Made by a program: the position numbers and the translations under genes. Positions 19,327 through 29,157 of a stretch of 64,000 bases of DNA are shown piece after piece. Location of the stretch: assembly GCA_902168185.1 (NCBI GenBank), contig CABHOV010000046.1, forward strand, positions 310,001 to 374,000, in the 5' to 3' direction. This DNA comes from an uncultured Bacteroides sp. (GTDB taxonomy: Bacteria > Bacteroidota > Bacteroidia > Cytophagales > Cyclobacteriaceae). The first letter of the stretch is position 1. Each line of letters starts with the position of its first letter. Below the pieces are notes generated by a model, which saw only the letters and a list, made by a program, of their open reading frames with translations, was not told the DNA's origin and made no database searches.

Positions 19327-20496
19327 ATGATCAAGTGTGTTAAGTGCAGTGATGTAGACGCCATTGCCAAAGCTGGGATAATACGAGGCAAACAACGCTA
19401 CTATTGCGGCCGGTGTGATTACTATTTCACACTTCCCTCTTTGGAAGTTCCGCTCGTAGCGGTCTCGTCCAAAAAGCATCAGCCCACCATTGTAGATATA
19501 GCGCGTGAACTTCAGATCTCAAAGTCTACCGTATCGCGGGCACTTCACGGCCACTCGGATATCAATGAAGAAACTCGAAAGGCTGTGCTTGATGTCGCGA
19601 AGAAACTTGATTATCAACCCAACCTGCTGGCATACGGATTAGCAAAAAGTAAAAGCCTTACGATCGGCATCATCGTTCCTGAATTCATTAACAGTTTCTT
19701 TCCGTATGTAATTATAGGGGCGCAGGAAATTGCAAACCCCGCAGGATATCATGTCCTGATCTGTCAGTCCAATGAGTCGTATCAAACCGAAATTGACAAT
19801 ACAAATGTACTCATGTCTAGCCGGGTGGATGGTATATTAGTATCCCTTACGGGGAAGACGCCCAACGTTGACCACTTCCGAAAATTTGAACGTGCCGGTA
19901 TTCCTATAGTATATTTCAACCGGGTAACGACTGACGTGTGTGCCTCGAAAGTTATTGTAGATGATTATGATGGTGCGTATAAAGGTGTACAGCACTTGAT
20001 TCAGAATGGATGCACTCGTATTGCCCATATAGCAGGTCCGCAGAATTTACAGATCTGTAAAGACCGGCTTCAAGGATATCAGGATGCGCTGTTGCATCAT
20101 GGGATGGAAATCAATGAATCGCTGATTATATACCATGACCTAAATCCGGAAAGTGCATTGCATTGCGCACAGCATTTACTTGATCTACCCGCGCGGCCCG
20201 ATGGATTGTTTGCATTGAATGATCCTGCTGCCATTGCCACCATGCAGGTTGCAAAAGAGAAAGGTATACGGATTCCTGAAGAGCTTGCCGTTGTAGGCTT
20301 CAGCAATGAGCCTACCTCTGCGCTGGTTGAGCCAGGTCTTACAACACTGGCTCAACCGATGGCAGAAATTGGCAAAACCGCTGTTAATCTTTTATTCAAA
20401 CAGATGAATGATGTGTCCGATTGTTTTATACCGGAGACTAAAATTCTGAAGACGACTTTAATTGTGAGAAAATCATCGCTTAAAAAACAATTCTGA
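19327..20496 (+). CDS. LacI-family regulator with N-terminal IS1-type zinc ribbon
   Basis: The 389-aa protein is a LacI/GalR regulator: helix-turn-helix at about residues 53-75 (TIVDIARELQISKSTVSRAL), hinge (LDYQPNLLAYGLAKSKS) and a periplasmic-binding-protein-like effector domain from about 111. In front of this are about 50 extra residues with a four-cysteine zinc ribbon: Cys4, Cys7, Cys27 and Cys30 (CVKC, KAGIIRGKQRYYCGRC). The spacing and the RGKQRYYC block resemble the N-terminal zinc finger of IS1 InsA transposase. The usual LacI start would be near residue 50, where there is no Met, so the fusion is real in this reading frame. It is divergent from susC and most likely controls the locus at 3074-19136. 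The effector sugar is unknown. Confidence 0.9.
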   Translation: MIKCVKCSDVDAIAKAGIIRGKQRYYCGRCDYYFTLPSLEVPLVAVSSKKHQPTIVDIARELQISKSTVSRALHGHSDINEETRKAVLDVAKKLDYQPNLLAYGLAKSKSLTIGIIVPEFINSFFPYVIIGAQEIANPAGYHVLICQSNESYQTEIDNTNVLMSSRVDGILVSLTGKTPNVDHFRKFERAGIPIVYFNRVTTDVCASKVIVDDYDGAYKGVQHLIQNGCTRIAHIAGPQNLQICKDRLQGYQDALLHHGMEINESLIIYHDLNPESALHCAQHLLDLPARPDGLFALNDPAAIATMQVAKEKGIRIPEELAVVGFSNEPTSALVEPGLTTLAQPMAEIGKTAVNLLFKQMNDVSDCFIPETKILKTTLIVRKSSLKKQF

Positions 20497-20515
20497 TCTA
20501 ACACCTATATCTATA

Positions 20516-20971
20516 CTATTGCCGGCTAAAGGTGAACTTCCAGTTGCCTGAAACTCCTTCCGTTCTCCCTCCTTCTTCCTGGTATGTAAATTCCATTATA
20601 AGAGAAGTGTCGGTAACAGCATATTGAATGTTTACTTCATCTTCCCGAATCAGGTATATAGCAGGATTTGGCTCATCAAAAAATAAGCGACCTCCGGATG
20701 CTGAGATCCACGGACTTCGATCGGGACTATAGGAAATGGTATAGCTTACACTCATAGCAGTGTTTGGCATAATACCCATCGTGAATGCGTCATAACCGCT
20801 TTGAGCAACATCGTCCAGGGTTACAGCGGTAGCTTTCCATGAGCCCTTGAGCTTTTCAATTTGTTGCTCTGTAACAGAAGGGTCATTTTTATCGTTATCG
20901 CTGCAACCGATGAAGAGTATAGTTGCGGCTGCGCTTATAAAGATTGAAAATATAGTTCGTTGTATATTCAT
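20516..20971 (-). CDS. Small lipocalin-like lipoprotein, hypothetical
   Basis: The 151-aa protein has a lipoprotein signal (ILFIGCSDNDK). The rest fits a small beta barrel of the lipocalin-like type seen in Bacteroidota: LKGSWKATAVTLDD at the start of the barrel and the closing strand GNWKFTFSRQ. It is the last gene of the SusCD/zinc-lipoprotein operon, 83 nt after the DUF4302 gene, and converges on the LacI-type regulator. Function unknown; export to the outer membrane is expected. Confidence 0.7.
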   Translation of the reverse strand: MNIQRTIFSIFISAAATILFIGCSDNDKNDPSVTEQQIEKLKGSWKATAVTLDDVAQSGYDAFTMGIMPNTAMSVSYTISYSPDRSPWISASGGRLFFDEPNPAIYLIREDEVNIQYAVTDTSLIMEFTYQEEGGRTEGVSGNWKFTFSRQ

Positions 20972-21054
20972 ATAGCTTGACCTTTAAAATAAGTCTGCCT
21001 GACTTAACGCCCGGCAGACTACCACTAACCTAACCTACTTAACAGTAAGTATCT

Positions 21055-22443
21055 TTATTGATTCAACAAGTATCCTGAAAAAGAATATTCCGGACTCTTC
21101 TGACTATAGAAGCCTCCTATCAATTGAAATCCTCCGGCTATATATTCGAGCTTGAAAGTATCTTTATCAAAGTGCTGAAGAATTACACGCAAGTCAAAGG
21201 AAATTACCTGTGCATTGTCATTTGAACCAATCGCAGTAAATTTCACATCGCCTGTATCATTTACTTCATACCCGTAAACAAACTCTGCCAGGAAACGACT
21301 CGTTACACCATTGCGTGTCTGCGCTATAACTACATCATAGTACATCAATTTGTTAACCGGATCAAAAACATAACTCATATCCTGGAGGGTAAGCGCGTAG
21401 GGACCAATTAGTAAACTGCCCGCAGCCTCGTTGTACGCTTCAATGAATGCATCGGATTGTCCTGGTAACCTGTTCTCGCCTGGATTCTCAGGCATAAAAG
21501 CCCTTTTATAGGCGCGTCCAATCACACTATGCAACGGTGTGGCTGGATGAAAAAAGTAAGGTTCCGTATCATTCACCAAATCAACCGGATTGGACAGTTG
21601 CACGGTATAGAGTCCTTTATCTTCATCCCAGAACAACTCCCGGAAACTATATGCTCCTATAGTAACGGGCGATTTCAATACAATACCGTCCAGAGAAAAA
21701 GTAAAGGGTGATATAAAGGTCTCAATTTTACTCTCATCTGAAGAGAGATACTGGGCGGCAAACAGTTTGCTGTCTACATCAATCGCTAAGGGGACAGTGG
21801 TATTGTTTGGTAACAGGAGCTTTAAACCTGTGTTATCCTCCAGGTATACCGTTGTGCTTTGAAGAACATCTTCAATGCCGTCCTCTAAAATCCGGGATGT
21901 CTCTTCTTCGGTCGCTTTGAGCAGATATAGCTCTGTGCTGTGCTTCAAGCCTTTCATAATGATACTATCTCCGGATACTTTTACAAATGTAAATTCAAAA
22001 TCAGAGAGCAACCCTTCACCGCTTGTACCACCGTTAACACTACCATCCGGATCGGCCGGTAAATGTATATAGGAGTATGTATCAAATGTCAAAGTGGGTT
22101 TCTGCAAGGCCTTCAATACCCACGTGCCGTCCATGGGCTGAGCAGCAGATGTCTCATTGAAGTCAGACACCATATTTACAGTACCATTTTCATTAAAATC
22201 AAAGTAATAAAAATAGCCACCACCTGCCTTGGTATATAGCATCGCCTTCCAGCCATGCGGGGCGCTACGCAATAGTGTATTATACTCCGTCAATGCTTGT
22301 TGAACACGCTCATCGGTAGTCTCATTGAAGATCGGTTCATACTCATTGTCGCAGGCTGCCATTACGATGACAACCCCGATCGCGAACAGGATACTGCGTA
22401 ATTGGTTATTTTTTTTCATGCGCATTGCGATAAATAATTTCAT
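21055..22443 (-). CDS. DUF4302 domain lipoprotein
   Basis: The start at ATG 22443 lies 1 nt after the TAA of the upstream metallohydrolase gene, which suggests coupled translation. Internal ATGs at 22425 and 22419 are also possible. The protein (about 462 aa) has a lipoprotein signal (IVMAACDNEYEPIF) and then the DUF4302 opening (RVQQALTEYNTLLRSAPHGW, FYYFDFNENGTVNMVSDF). DUF4302 proteins are Bacteroidota lipoproteins commonly encoded beside SusC/SusD and HExxH lipoproteins, as here. Their role is unknown; surface nutrient capture is inferred from context. Confidence 0.85.
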   Translation of the reverse strand: MKLFIAMRMKKNNQLRSILFAIGVVIVMAACDNEYEPIFNETTDERVQQALTEYNTLLRSAPHGWKAMLYTKAGGGYFYYFDFNENGTVNMVSDFNETSAAQPMDGTWVLKALQKPTLTFDTYSYIHLPADPDGSVNGGTSGEGLLSDFEFTFVKVSGDSIIMKGLKHSTELYLLKATEEETSRILEDGIEDVLQSTTVYLEDNTGLKLLLPNNTTVPLAIDVDSKLFAAQYLSSDESKIETFISPFTFSLDGIVLKSPVTIGAYSFRELFWDEDKGLYTVQLSNPVDLVNDTEPYFFHPATPLHSVIGRAYKRAFMPENPGENRLPGQSDAFIEAYNEAAGSLLIGPYALTLQDMSYVFDPVNKLMYYDVVIAQTRNGVTSRFLAEFVYGYEVNDTGDVKFTAIGSNDNAQVISFDLRVILQHFDKDTFKLEYIAGGFQLIGGFYSQKSPEYSFSGYLLNQ

Positions 22444-22444
22444 A

Positions 22445-23818
22445 TTAGTTACCCAGTATTCCATATGTATAGCCTTCATTCGGATTGCTCACAGGGTAGA
22501 ACCCAACAAAGCTGCTGGTAGGACACGATGATCGCTCCCAATCAATTTCGTATGTATAGCCTGCAAAAAAGTCGAGTATATTATATACACCGTAATCCTC
22601 TGCCAGCATCCGCCCATTCTCATCGTTATCAACATACCAAAATCCATAATGCCCGTCTTCAGTCTGAAATACTTCGAGAATAAAATTCGCGACATAGTAT
22701 ATCCGTTCGCCTGGCCCATTGGTATGATAATGTAATTGCAAGTGTACATGCGTTTCGTCAGAATAATATAGTCTGAAGTATGTATCGAGTCCATAACCTT
22801 TTGTAGCCAACAGATTGAAGTCCGTGAAAAAGGCAGTTGCAAATCCCGAAGGGTAACTATAGAAATTAAAATCGAATCGTATCGCAGTGGAATCTTTTCC
22901 GTAGCCAAGTATATCGAAGAGTGGTGTTCGCTCTTCTACAGGCTCGCCCGGTGCAATCGCATTGATAGCTTCCTGTACTTTGGTTTGCAGTGCATAAAAA
23001 TCAATATTATACTTTGCGCGAAAATACTCCACTACATATTGCTCTTTCTTTTTCAATAATTGCCGGGATGACGCATTGGTTTCACACGCCAGAATTCTTT
23101 CATACCCATCTTTACCTTCTACTAACATGGTAGCAATCATCTCTACGAAATCTTCATCGGTGCTTGCCATGGCATAGCTTGTGATAAAACCCCGAGCCCT
23201 GGCTTCGCTTAATGAAACCGAACTCCAGTTGGCGGTATAGTTACCGGCTGTCACTTCTTTGAACTCCGGCTGATAGGATATATTTTGATTGAGGATGTGT
23301 CCAAATTCATGCTGTACAGTATGGATAAGTTGCTTGACACCGGCATTGTTGTGAGGATCAAAATCATTAACAACAAACAGCACTACTTTGCGTCCGCCTT
23401 CTGCTGTACCAATGGTAGTCGAACCATCATAATTATAGTTAGCGCTGCCGACCAGTACAAATTGCTTAGGACAATACTCTTTTATAAAATTTGTAGCGGC
23501 TACCTGGTTATACGTTTCGATCCATACCTTCTTCACAACGTCCATAACACCTTGTACCTTCGTAACTGCAGGTGGTGTCAGATTTTTATAAGGGTCCAAT
23601 TCAGAATTATCCCAGCGATACTTTACCTGTATATTATAAGGTGTGGTAAAATTATTCGTAAGCCAGTTGTCCAATTCCGTAGGCTCACGCGTTTCGTCAT
23701 TTGTAACATAATCAGGATCAGACGTGTCATTTTCATTATACGGATCATTGCAGGCAGCACCTGTAAGAGCCAGTATAATCATGATTGCAATTATATTCTT
23801 GTATTTCATAAATCTCAT
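22445..23818 (-). CDS. Substrate import-associated zinc metallohydrolase lipoprotein
   Basis: The 457-aa protein has a lipoprotein signal (LALTGAACNDPY) and a metal site HEFGH at residues 170-174, inside VKQLIHTVQHEFGHILNQN. A downstream acidic helix, DEDFVEMIATMLVEG (about 221-235), could supply the third ligand. This matches the TIGR04549-type HExxH lipoproteins encoded next to SusC/SusD pairs. The start may be ATG 23809 (MKYKNIIAIM). It lies 13 nt after susD and 1 nt before DUF4302. It may cleave a peptide or other polymer at the surface before import; the substrate is unknown. The active-site motif looks intact. Confidence 0.87.
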   Translation of the reverse strand: MRFMKYKNIIAIMIILALTGAACNDPYNENDTSDPDYVTNDETREPTELDNWLTNNFTTPYNIQVKYRWDNSELDPYKNLTPPAVTKVQGVMDVVKKVWIETYNQVAATNFIKEYCPKQFVLVGSANYNYDGSTTIGTAEGGRKVVLFVVNDFDPHNNAGVKQLIHTVQHEFGHILNQNISYQPEFKEVTAGNYTANWSSVSLSEARARGFITSYAMASTDEDFVEMIATMLVEGKDGYERILACETNASSRQLLKKKEQYVVEYFRAKYNIDFYALQTKVQEAINAIAPGEPVEERTPLFDILGYGKDSTAIRFDFNFYSYPSGFATAFFTDFNLLATKGYGLDTYFRLYYSDETHVHLQLHYHTNGPGERIYYVANFILEVFQTEDGHYGFWYVDNDENGRMLAEDYGVYNILDFFAGYTYEIDWERSSCPTSSFVGFYPVSNPNEGYTYGILGN

Positions 23819-23831
23819 CCTTCAAAATTTA

Positions 23832-25316
23832 TTACCGTGGATTAGGTTCAAGTCCGCCCAATGAAATTGCTTCTGCCGGTATTTGTAATACTCTTCGCGG
23901 GTCACCAGCGGAGAGTATTATACTTTCACCATCGCGGATCAAATGTTCAACCGGAAGATCGTGTCGAAGTATATCAAACCATCGGAGTCCTTCATGTAAA
24001 AACTCTGCTCTGCGCAAATCTAACACAGCAAGTAATGTGGCTTCCTGATTAATGCTTTCCTGGTAGAAGTTATAGAGCTTGTGTGCATTGAGGTTATGGT
24101 ATTCCGGCACGTAATTCGTAATCCGCTTACTCACCAGTATGTTCATATCATCCAGCGCTGCCGACAAGTTATTTTGCATGGTATAGGCCTCAGCACGGTT
24201 GAGCAATACCTCTTCAGCAGAGAAAAGTGGTATCACGGTATAGGTAAAACCCGTATTGGCGTTTGTGCCGGTGCGAACAAAGTGATCTTTGAATTTCGGC
24301 ACAAAATACACCTGGCTAACCGAGCTATAGTATACCCAATAGGAATATTGGCCTTGTGTTGCATTGTAATCGAGAACGGCTGCCTTTGTGTTTACACCCG
24401 TAGTATATTTTAGTGTATTGTAGGTAAAGGCCCAATCAGACAATGTCTCGCTCAGCAGCAGGTTTGCCTTTTCAGTAGAACGGGTATAGGTAGTGATTAG
24501 CTCATTCATGGCATAGCCTCTGTACGTTGAGTTCCACGGACGCAGGCTGGCCGCTATATCTGTATTGGTAAATACCTGGTTCGCGTGTTCGATTACTTTG
24601 TTATAGTCTCTTTTGAACAAATAGAAGCGTGTCGCAAAAGCATGCGCTGCTGCGCGTGTAAAGTGATAGCTCGGAACACCATCGGCATCGGCATCCTCCG
24701 TGTTATAACTTTGGTCGTCAATCAATGGAAGACCATCGGTGAGATCTTTCTCAATCATGGTATATACATACTCTACTGTATGCCGATCATACTTTTTCAA
24801 CGATTCCGTTTCGGGTTCCGTTACATACGGTATACCGGGATAATATGCTGCTGTGGCAGCCTTATAGGTTTTGGCAAAGAGTGCAACCAACATAAAGTGC
24901 GCATAGGCGCGTGCCACCAACGCTTCACCGCGTTGTGCATCATATACCGGTAAATTGCCTTCGCGTTCTATAGCCTGCAAGGCATGGTTTGCCGCTGCGA
25001 TCGCGGTATAGCATGAGTTCCAGTAGTTCTCTGGTGTATCCTGTGCTGTTGAATTTACATTGCGCCAAAAGTATGGATCTGTATTCCGCACATCCTGCGA
25101 TTGAGACGGATTATCCTCAACGTTGTCGGACATCGCTTCGCAGAATGGTATATAATTCCCTTCAGGATATGCAGTCACCAATAGCTCTGCGATCTTTTCC
25201 TTCGAATCGAGAATCGTGCGATTGTCGGGTACCTTGGAAAGAAAGTCCTCGCATCCGCTTAGCGCTATACTTAGTACGAGCAGGCTGAGTATATATTTTT
25301 TCATGGCTACCTTCAT
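23832..25316 (-). CDS. RagB/SusD family nutrient-binding lipoprotein
   Basis: The 494-aa protein has a lipoprotein signal (LSIALSGCEDFLSKVPDN) and the SusD helical scaffold. Typical parts are YWNSCYTAIAAANHALQAIE, RGEALVARAYAHFMLVALFA and the C-terminal EFLHEGLRWFDILR. It should be the surface lid of the SusC at 25321. The start is 4 nt after the susC stop; an internal ATG at 25304 (MKKYILSLL) is an alternative. Its partner genes (HExxH, DUF4302) suggest import of something other than a simple polysaccharide. Confidence 0.92.
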   Translation of the reverse strand: MKVAMKKYILSLLVLSIALSGCEDFLSKVPDNRTILDSKEKIAELLVTAYPEGNYIPFCEAMSDNVEDNPSQSQDVRNTDPYFWRNVNSTAQDTPENYWNSCYTAIAAANHALQAIEREGNLPVYDAQRGEALVARAYAHFMLVALFAKTYKAATAAYYPGIPYVTEPETESLKKYDRHTVEYVYTMIEKDLTDGLPLIDDQSYNTEDADADGVPSYHFTRAAAHAFATRFYLFKRDYNKVIEHANQVFTNTDIAASLRPWNSTYRGYAMNELITTYTRSTEKANLLLSETLSDWAFTYNTLKYTTGVNTKAAVLDYNATQGQYSYWVYYSSVSQVYFVPKFKDHFVRTGTNANTGFTYTVIPLFSAEEVLLNRAEAYTMQNNLSAALDDMNILVSKRITNYVPEYHNLNAHKLYNFYQESINQEATLLAVLDLRRAEFLHEGLRWFDILRHDLPVEHLIRDGESIILSAGDPRRVLQIPAEAISLGGLEPNPR

Positions 25317-25320
25317 TTCA

Positions 25321-28300
25321 TTAGAGGTTGAGTTTTATAGTTGCTGTAATCTGCTTCGGTACTGGCATGGCCACACCACCAGACGAATAGAATTCAGGAT
25401 CCTGTCCATATAGTTTCTTATCAGCATATAGCAACAGTAAATTAGTTCCAGTCAACGTGAACGATGCGTTGCTTAACCCGGTGTTTGCAAGCAGTTTGGA
25501 GGGCAGCATATAGGACAATGAAATCGTGCGCATGCGAACGAATCCTCCGTCCACTACCCGGGCCGTTGAATAGTTATAGTTATTGTATGGATATATAGAT
25601 CCCAGTCGGCTAAGCGAAGTAAGGTCCAGTATAGAAGGCACATTCGTAGATTGCTCATCTCCTGGCAGTACCCAACGGTCGAGGAACTCACGTGGCATTG
25701 CATCCAGATCAGAGTAACGCGTTTTGAATGCAGGATTCAACCGGATCTTATTACCCGCCTGGTATGTGAGGAATATATTCAGTGTGATATTCTTATACTT
25801 GAATATATTTGATAAGCCACCGGTTACAGTAGGATCAACAGAGCCTTCGTATTTGAGGTGCTGGATGTTAGGACTTTGCAGAAATACATCTGAGCTTAAA
25901 TTTCCATCCTGATTGATAAACAACGGCATGCCGGATTCAGGATCGAGTCCTTTATAGTCTACCGAGAATAATCCTCTCACCGGATATCCTTCCATGGCGC
26001 CTCCTTCCGGAAACACAAGATTGAAGATACGCGGTTCATTGCGCAGGTTCGTGATCTTACTTTTATTATAGCTGAATACATAGTTTGTATTCCAGCTCCA
26101 CTGCGTGCGGTTAAATATAGTAGCGCCTATAGTCAGATCCACTCCGCGTGATTTCATATCAGCGTAGTTGATCGCTTTATAAGGCTCGCCTCCTATACCG
26201 GATGTTTTTATAATGCTGATCAGGTCGAATTGATTGCGTTTATAAAAGTCAGCAGTAATCACAAGCTTATTGAAGAGACCGGTGTTGAAGCCAACGTTCA
26301 TCTCGTATTGCTTCTCCCAGGTGAGATCAGAATTCTCAAGGCTTTCTATACCAATCAATGATTCACCTTCATTTAAATAGGGTCTTCGTGTAGCAGCTGT
26401 TCGAAATACAACGGAAGCATTGTTCGCATTACCCGTGTTGGCGGTAAGACCATAGCCTGCTTTCAGCGTGAGGAAGTCTATAGCTTGTGCGCTTTCCATA
26501 AAACGTTCGCTATCTATATTCCATGCGCCACTCACATTCCATGTAGGCAACCACCGGGCCGTGCGCGATTCCCCAAGGCGATTTGATCCGTCCATCCGCA
26601 CAGTGGCGTTGAGTACATATTTACTCTTGTATGAATACGTAGTGCCGGCATAAAAACTTGCATAGCGTTCATAGCCATAGCCCATGCCGAAGTAATTAAA
26701 GTTTCCTTCGAGTAATTGCTTGATGAGCAGGTAATCGGTATAGGGAACACCACCTCTGCTATACTGATAGCCATAACCGTTGGCAAAAGAAGTCTGGCGA
26801 TCAACCTGACGGATCTCCTGCCCTGCCACCAGATTTATACTATGTATACCTGTAAACGTATGATTCCAGGTTAACTGATTTTTAAAATAGTAACTCGCCA
26901 TCTTATCATCTGTACGGTTATAGAAACCTCCTTGTGGCAACACCACTACTGGGTCTACATTCGGATAATCCGGATTGACGTACAGAAATTTATTTCCCAT
27001 ACGGATGATCTGTGAACCATCGGCCCTATAGGCTTCGGCCATGTTCGAACCTTCTTCAACCTTGTGTTCCGTTACCGTACTTACGGAGCGCGCTGAGCCT
27101 ATAAAATCATACTTCAATTCCTTGAGAAGTTGATAACTGAATTCACCCTGTAGTTTGAAATCAAGTTGACTAAGATCTATATAGTTTTTATTGACTTCGT
27201 TGATGATATTGAACGGAGCATAGTTGCGTGTGAAGTATTCCAGCTTACCATCTTCATCATATGCCGTTAGTACACGACTTGTATTCAATGCATAGCTAAA
27301 CGGGTTGATATCAAAGTCGCGATCGTATCCGCCTTCTACTACATTCGTTTGACGAGACACTGTACCGGGTGCACGCTGATCACGCACCGAACCAGAAGCT
27401 ATAATTCCCAGGCTTGCTTTATCGGAGATCTTAAAATTACCACGAGCGTTCGCGGTATAGCGTTTTACATTGTCAGCAATAGACCATCCGTTGTCATTGT
27501 AGTAACTGGTGGAGAAATATAGTTGTGACGCCTCAGTACCTCCGGAAACACCTAATGAATGTTCCTGTACAAAAGAGTTGTCGAAGAGTATATCGAACCA
27601 ATCGGTGTTGGCGGTTGCATACCGTTGCAGGAAAGCACGTCTGCCCGCATCGGTGTTGGGAAGGTCGAAATCGTCCGAGCCGTTATTATAGGAATCGTTT
27701 ATGATGTTATACATCTTGGTATACACACCTCCGTTGGGCAAGTTCGCTACATCGGCATGGTTCAATAACCCCTTGCGTTCCATCTCGGTATATACCGACA
27801 TCTGGTCTACAGAATTCAGAATGTTATAGTCGTTATAGGAAGGCCTGAGGTACGTTGAAAAATTACCGGTGTAGGTAATCTGCGGTTTTCCAATGCGGCC
27901 CTTTTTAGTTGTGATCACGATCACACCATCTTTAGCGCGAGCGCCATACAACGCCGTGGCTGAAGCGTCTTTCAGAATCGTAATGTTGGCTATATCATCT
28001 GCATTGAGACCGGCTACAGACGAACCGATCAACGTACTGGGATCTCCCGTGGTCAATTGTTCTGCCGATACATTGACAACATCTTCGAGTACAACACCAT
28101 CGATTACCCAAAGTGGTTTATTATCTCCCGTGATAGATGTGGCTCCGCGCACACGAATCTTCGGAGCTGCACCAAATGTACCGGACACGTTTTGAACCGA
28201 AACTCCGGCTGCACGTCCCTGTAACATACGACTCAAATCAACGGTGCCTTCGGTTTTTATATCTTGTGCCGAAAGACTTACAACGGATCCTGTAAAGAGT

Positions 28301-28956
28301 CGTTCATCTACAACCTGATACCCGGTTGATACAACGGATACTTCTTTGAGTGTTGTTATATCTTCCGTGAGCTCTATATCTATACTGCTTTGGTTGTTGA
28401 CGACTATATCTATAGGTGCATACCCGATGAAGGAGAATGTTAACGTTGATCCCCTCTCTACTTCGAGGGAGTATTCACCATTCGCGTTGGTGATTGTTCC
28501 GCGAGGCGATCCCTTCACCGTAACATTTACTCCCGGTAGTGGTTGCTTATCCGTAGAGGACACAACCCTGCCGCGCACAATGATCGACTCCTGTGAATTC
28601 TTCGGGGCTATAACAATCAGGTTGCCCTCCAGAATTTTATAGGTCAGATTTGTAGGTGCTAACAATTTCACCAGTACGTTCTGAAGTGATTCATTCTTTG
28701 CCGAGACTGAAACTTTTTTATTCAGGTCAGCAAAAGAATCATTGAAGAAAAAAGAATACTCACTCTCTTTCTCAATGACGCGAAACGCTTCACGAAGCGT
28801 AACGTCTTTCAGTTCAATGCTCAGATCCTGTGAACTCGCATTCGATGCAAGGGCAACACCTACAGGAATCAATAAAAAAAGCCAGATTCTCATAACCACC
28901 GTTATTTTATTCAATACTGACCGGACACAGACTTGGCCGTATCTTATTTTTTTCAT
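25321..28956 (-). CDS. SusC/RagA TonB-linked transporter with STN signalling domain
   Basis: The 1211-aa protein has a signal peptide (GVALASNASSQ), then an STN domain (LSIELKDVTLREAFRVIEKE, about residues 45-110) that relays ligand binding to a FecR anti-sigma factor. Next come a carboxypeptidase-like regulatory domain (GRVVSSTDKQPLPGVNVTVK), the plug (ASATALYGARAKDGVIVITT) and a large barrel. The STN domain, the FecR gene 201 nt upstream and the ECF sigma gene make a trans-envelope signalling system that should induce this operon when the substrate is present. Length is at the long end for the family because of the STN domain. Confidence 0.94.
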   Translation of the reverse strand: MKKIRYGQVCVRSVLNKITVVMRIWLFLLIPVGVALASNASSQDLSIELKDVTLREAFRVIEKESEYSFFFNDSFADLNKKVSVSAKNESLQNVLVKLLAPTNLTYKILEGNLIVIAPKNSQESIIVRGRVVSSTDKQPLPGVNVTVKGSPRGTITNANGEYSLEVERGSTLTFSFIGYAPIDIVVNNQSSIDIELTEDITTLKEVSVVSTGYQVVDERLFTGSVVSLSAQDIKTEGTVDLSRMLQGRAAGVSVQNVSGTFGAAPKIRVRGATSITGDNKPLWVIDGVVLEDVVNVSAEQLTTGDPSTLIGSSVAGLNADDIANITILKDASATALYGARAKDGVIVITTKKGRIGKPQITYTGNFSTYLRPSYNDYNILNSVDQMSVYTEMERKGLLNHADVANLPNGGVYTKMYNIINDSYNNGSDDFDLPNTDAGRRAFLQRYATANTDWFDILFDNSFVQEHSLGVSGGTEASQLYFSTSYYNDNGWSIADNVKRYTANARGNFKISDKASLGIIASGSVRDQRAPGTVSRQTNVVEGGYDRDFDINPFSYALNTSRVLTAYDEDGKLEYFTRNYAPFNIINEVNKNYIDLSQLDFKLQGEFSYQLLKELKYDFIGSARSVSTVTEHKVEEGSNMAEAYRADGSQIIRMGNKFLYVNPDYPNVDPVVVLPQGGFYNRTDDKMASYYFKNQLTWNHTFTGIHSINLVAGQEIRQVDRQTSFANGYGYQYSRGGVPYTDYLLIKQLLEGNFNYFGMGYGYERYASFYAGTTYSYKSKYVLNATVRMDGSNRLGESRTARWLPTWNVSGAWNIDSERFMESAQAIDFLTLKAGYGLTANTGNANNASVVFRTAATRRPYLNEGESLIGIESLENSDLTWEKQYEMNVGFNTGLFNKLVITADFYKRNQFDLISIIKTSGIGGEPYKAINYADMKSRGVDLTIGATIFNRTQWSWNTNYVFSYNKSKITNLRNEPRIFNLVFPEGGAMEGYPVRGLFSVDYKGLDPESGMPLFINQDGNLSSDVFLQSPNIQHLKYEGSVDPTVTGGLSNIFKYKNITLNIFLTYQAGNKIRLNPAFKTRYSDLDAMPREFLDRWVLPGDEQSTNVPSILDLTSLSRLGSIYPYNNYNYSTARVVDGGFVRMRTISLSYMLPSKLLANTGLSNASFTLTGTNLLLLYADKKLYGQDPEFYSSGGVAMPVPKQITATIKLNL

Positions 28957-28992
28957 AGAATTAAATGGGATTTGGTTAACAAAAAGGAGTAT

Positions 28993-29070
28993 TGCCTCCG
29001 CTTGAAAAAGCGTGGCAGACTGTTTACCAGTCCTTCAAGGATCAGGAGATGTGACAGCATCTTTTGATCC
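28993..29070. repeat. Two adjacent stem-loops in the fecR-susC gap
   Basis: One inverted repeat at 29039-29070 pairs GGATCA with TGATCC and AGATG with CATCT around a 6-nt loop. A second at 28993-29016 pairs TGCC..CGCTT with AAGCG..GGCA around GAA. Neither has a U-tract on the transcribed (minus) strand. They could be RNA processing or attenuation signals that set susC level relative to fecR. Function is inferred. Confidence 0.4.
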
Positions 29071-29157
29071 CCTTTTATTTTATGGCGTTGGTCAGCTGTG
29101 GTGTTGGTATAAACTATGCATGATGTTGGGTTTAGGATTCGTGTATATATAGTATCG

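Noticed and set aside
23285-23845. 186-aa plus-strand ORF
   Set aside because: Antisense to the HExxH lipoprotein gene; Ile/Arg-rich composition typical of a shadow.
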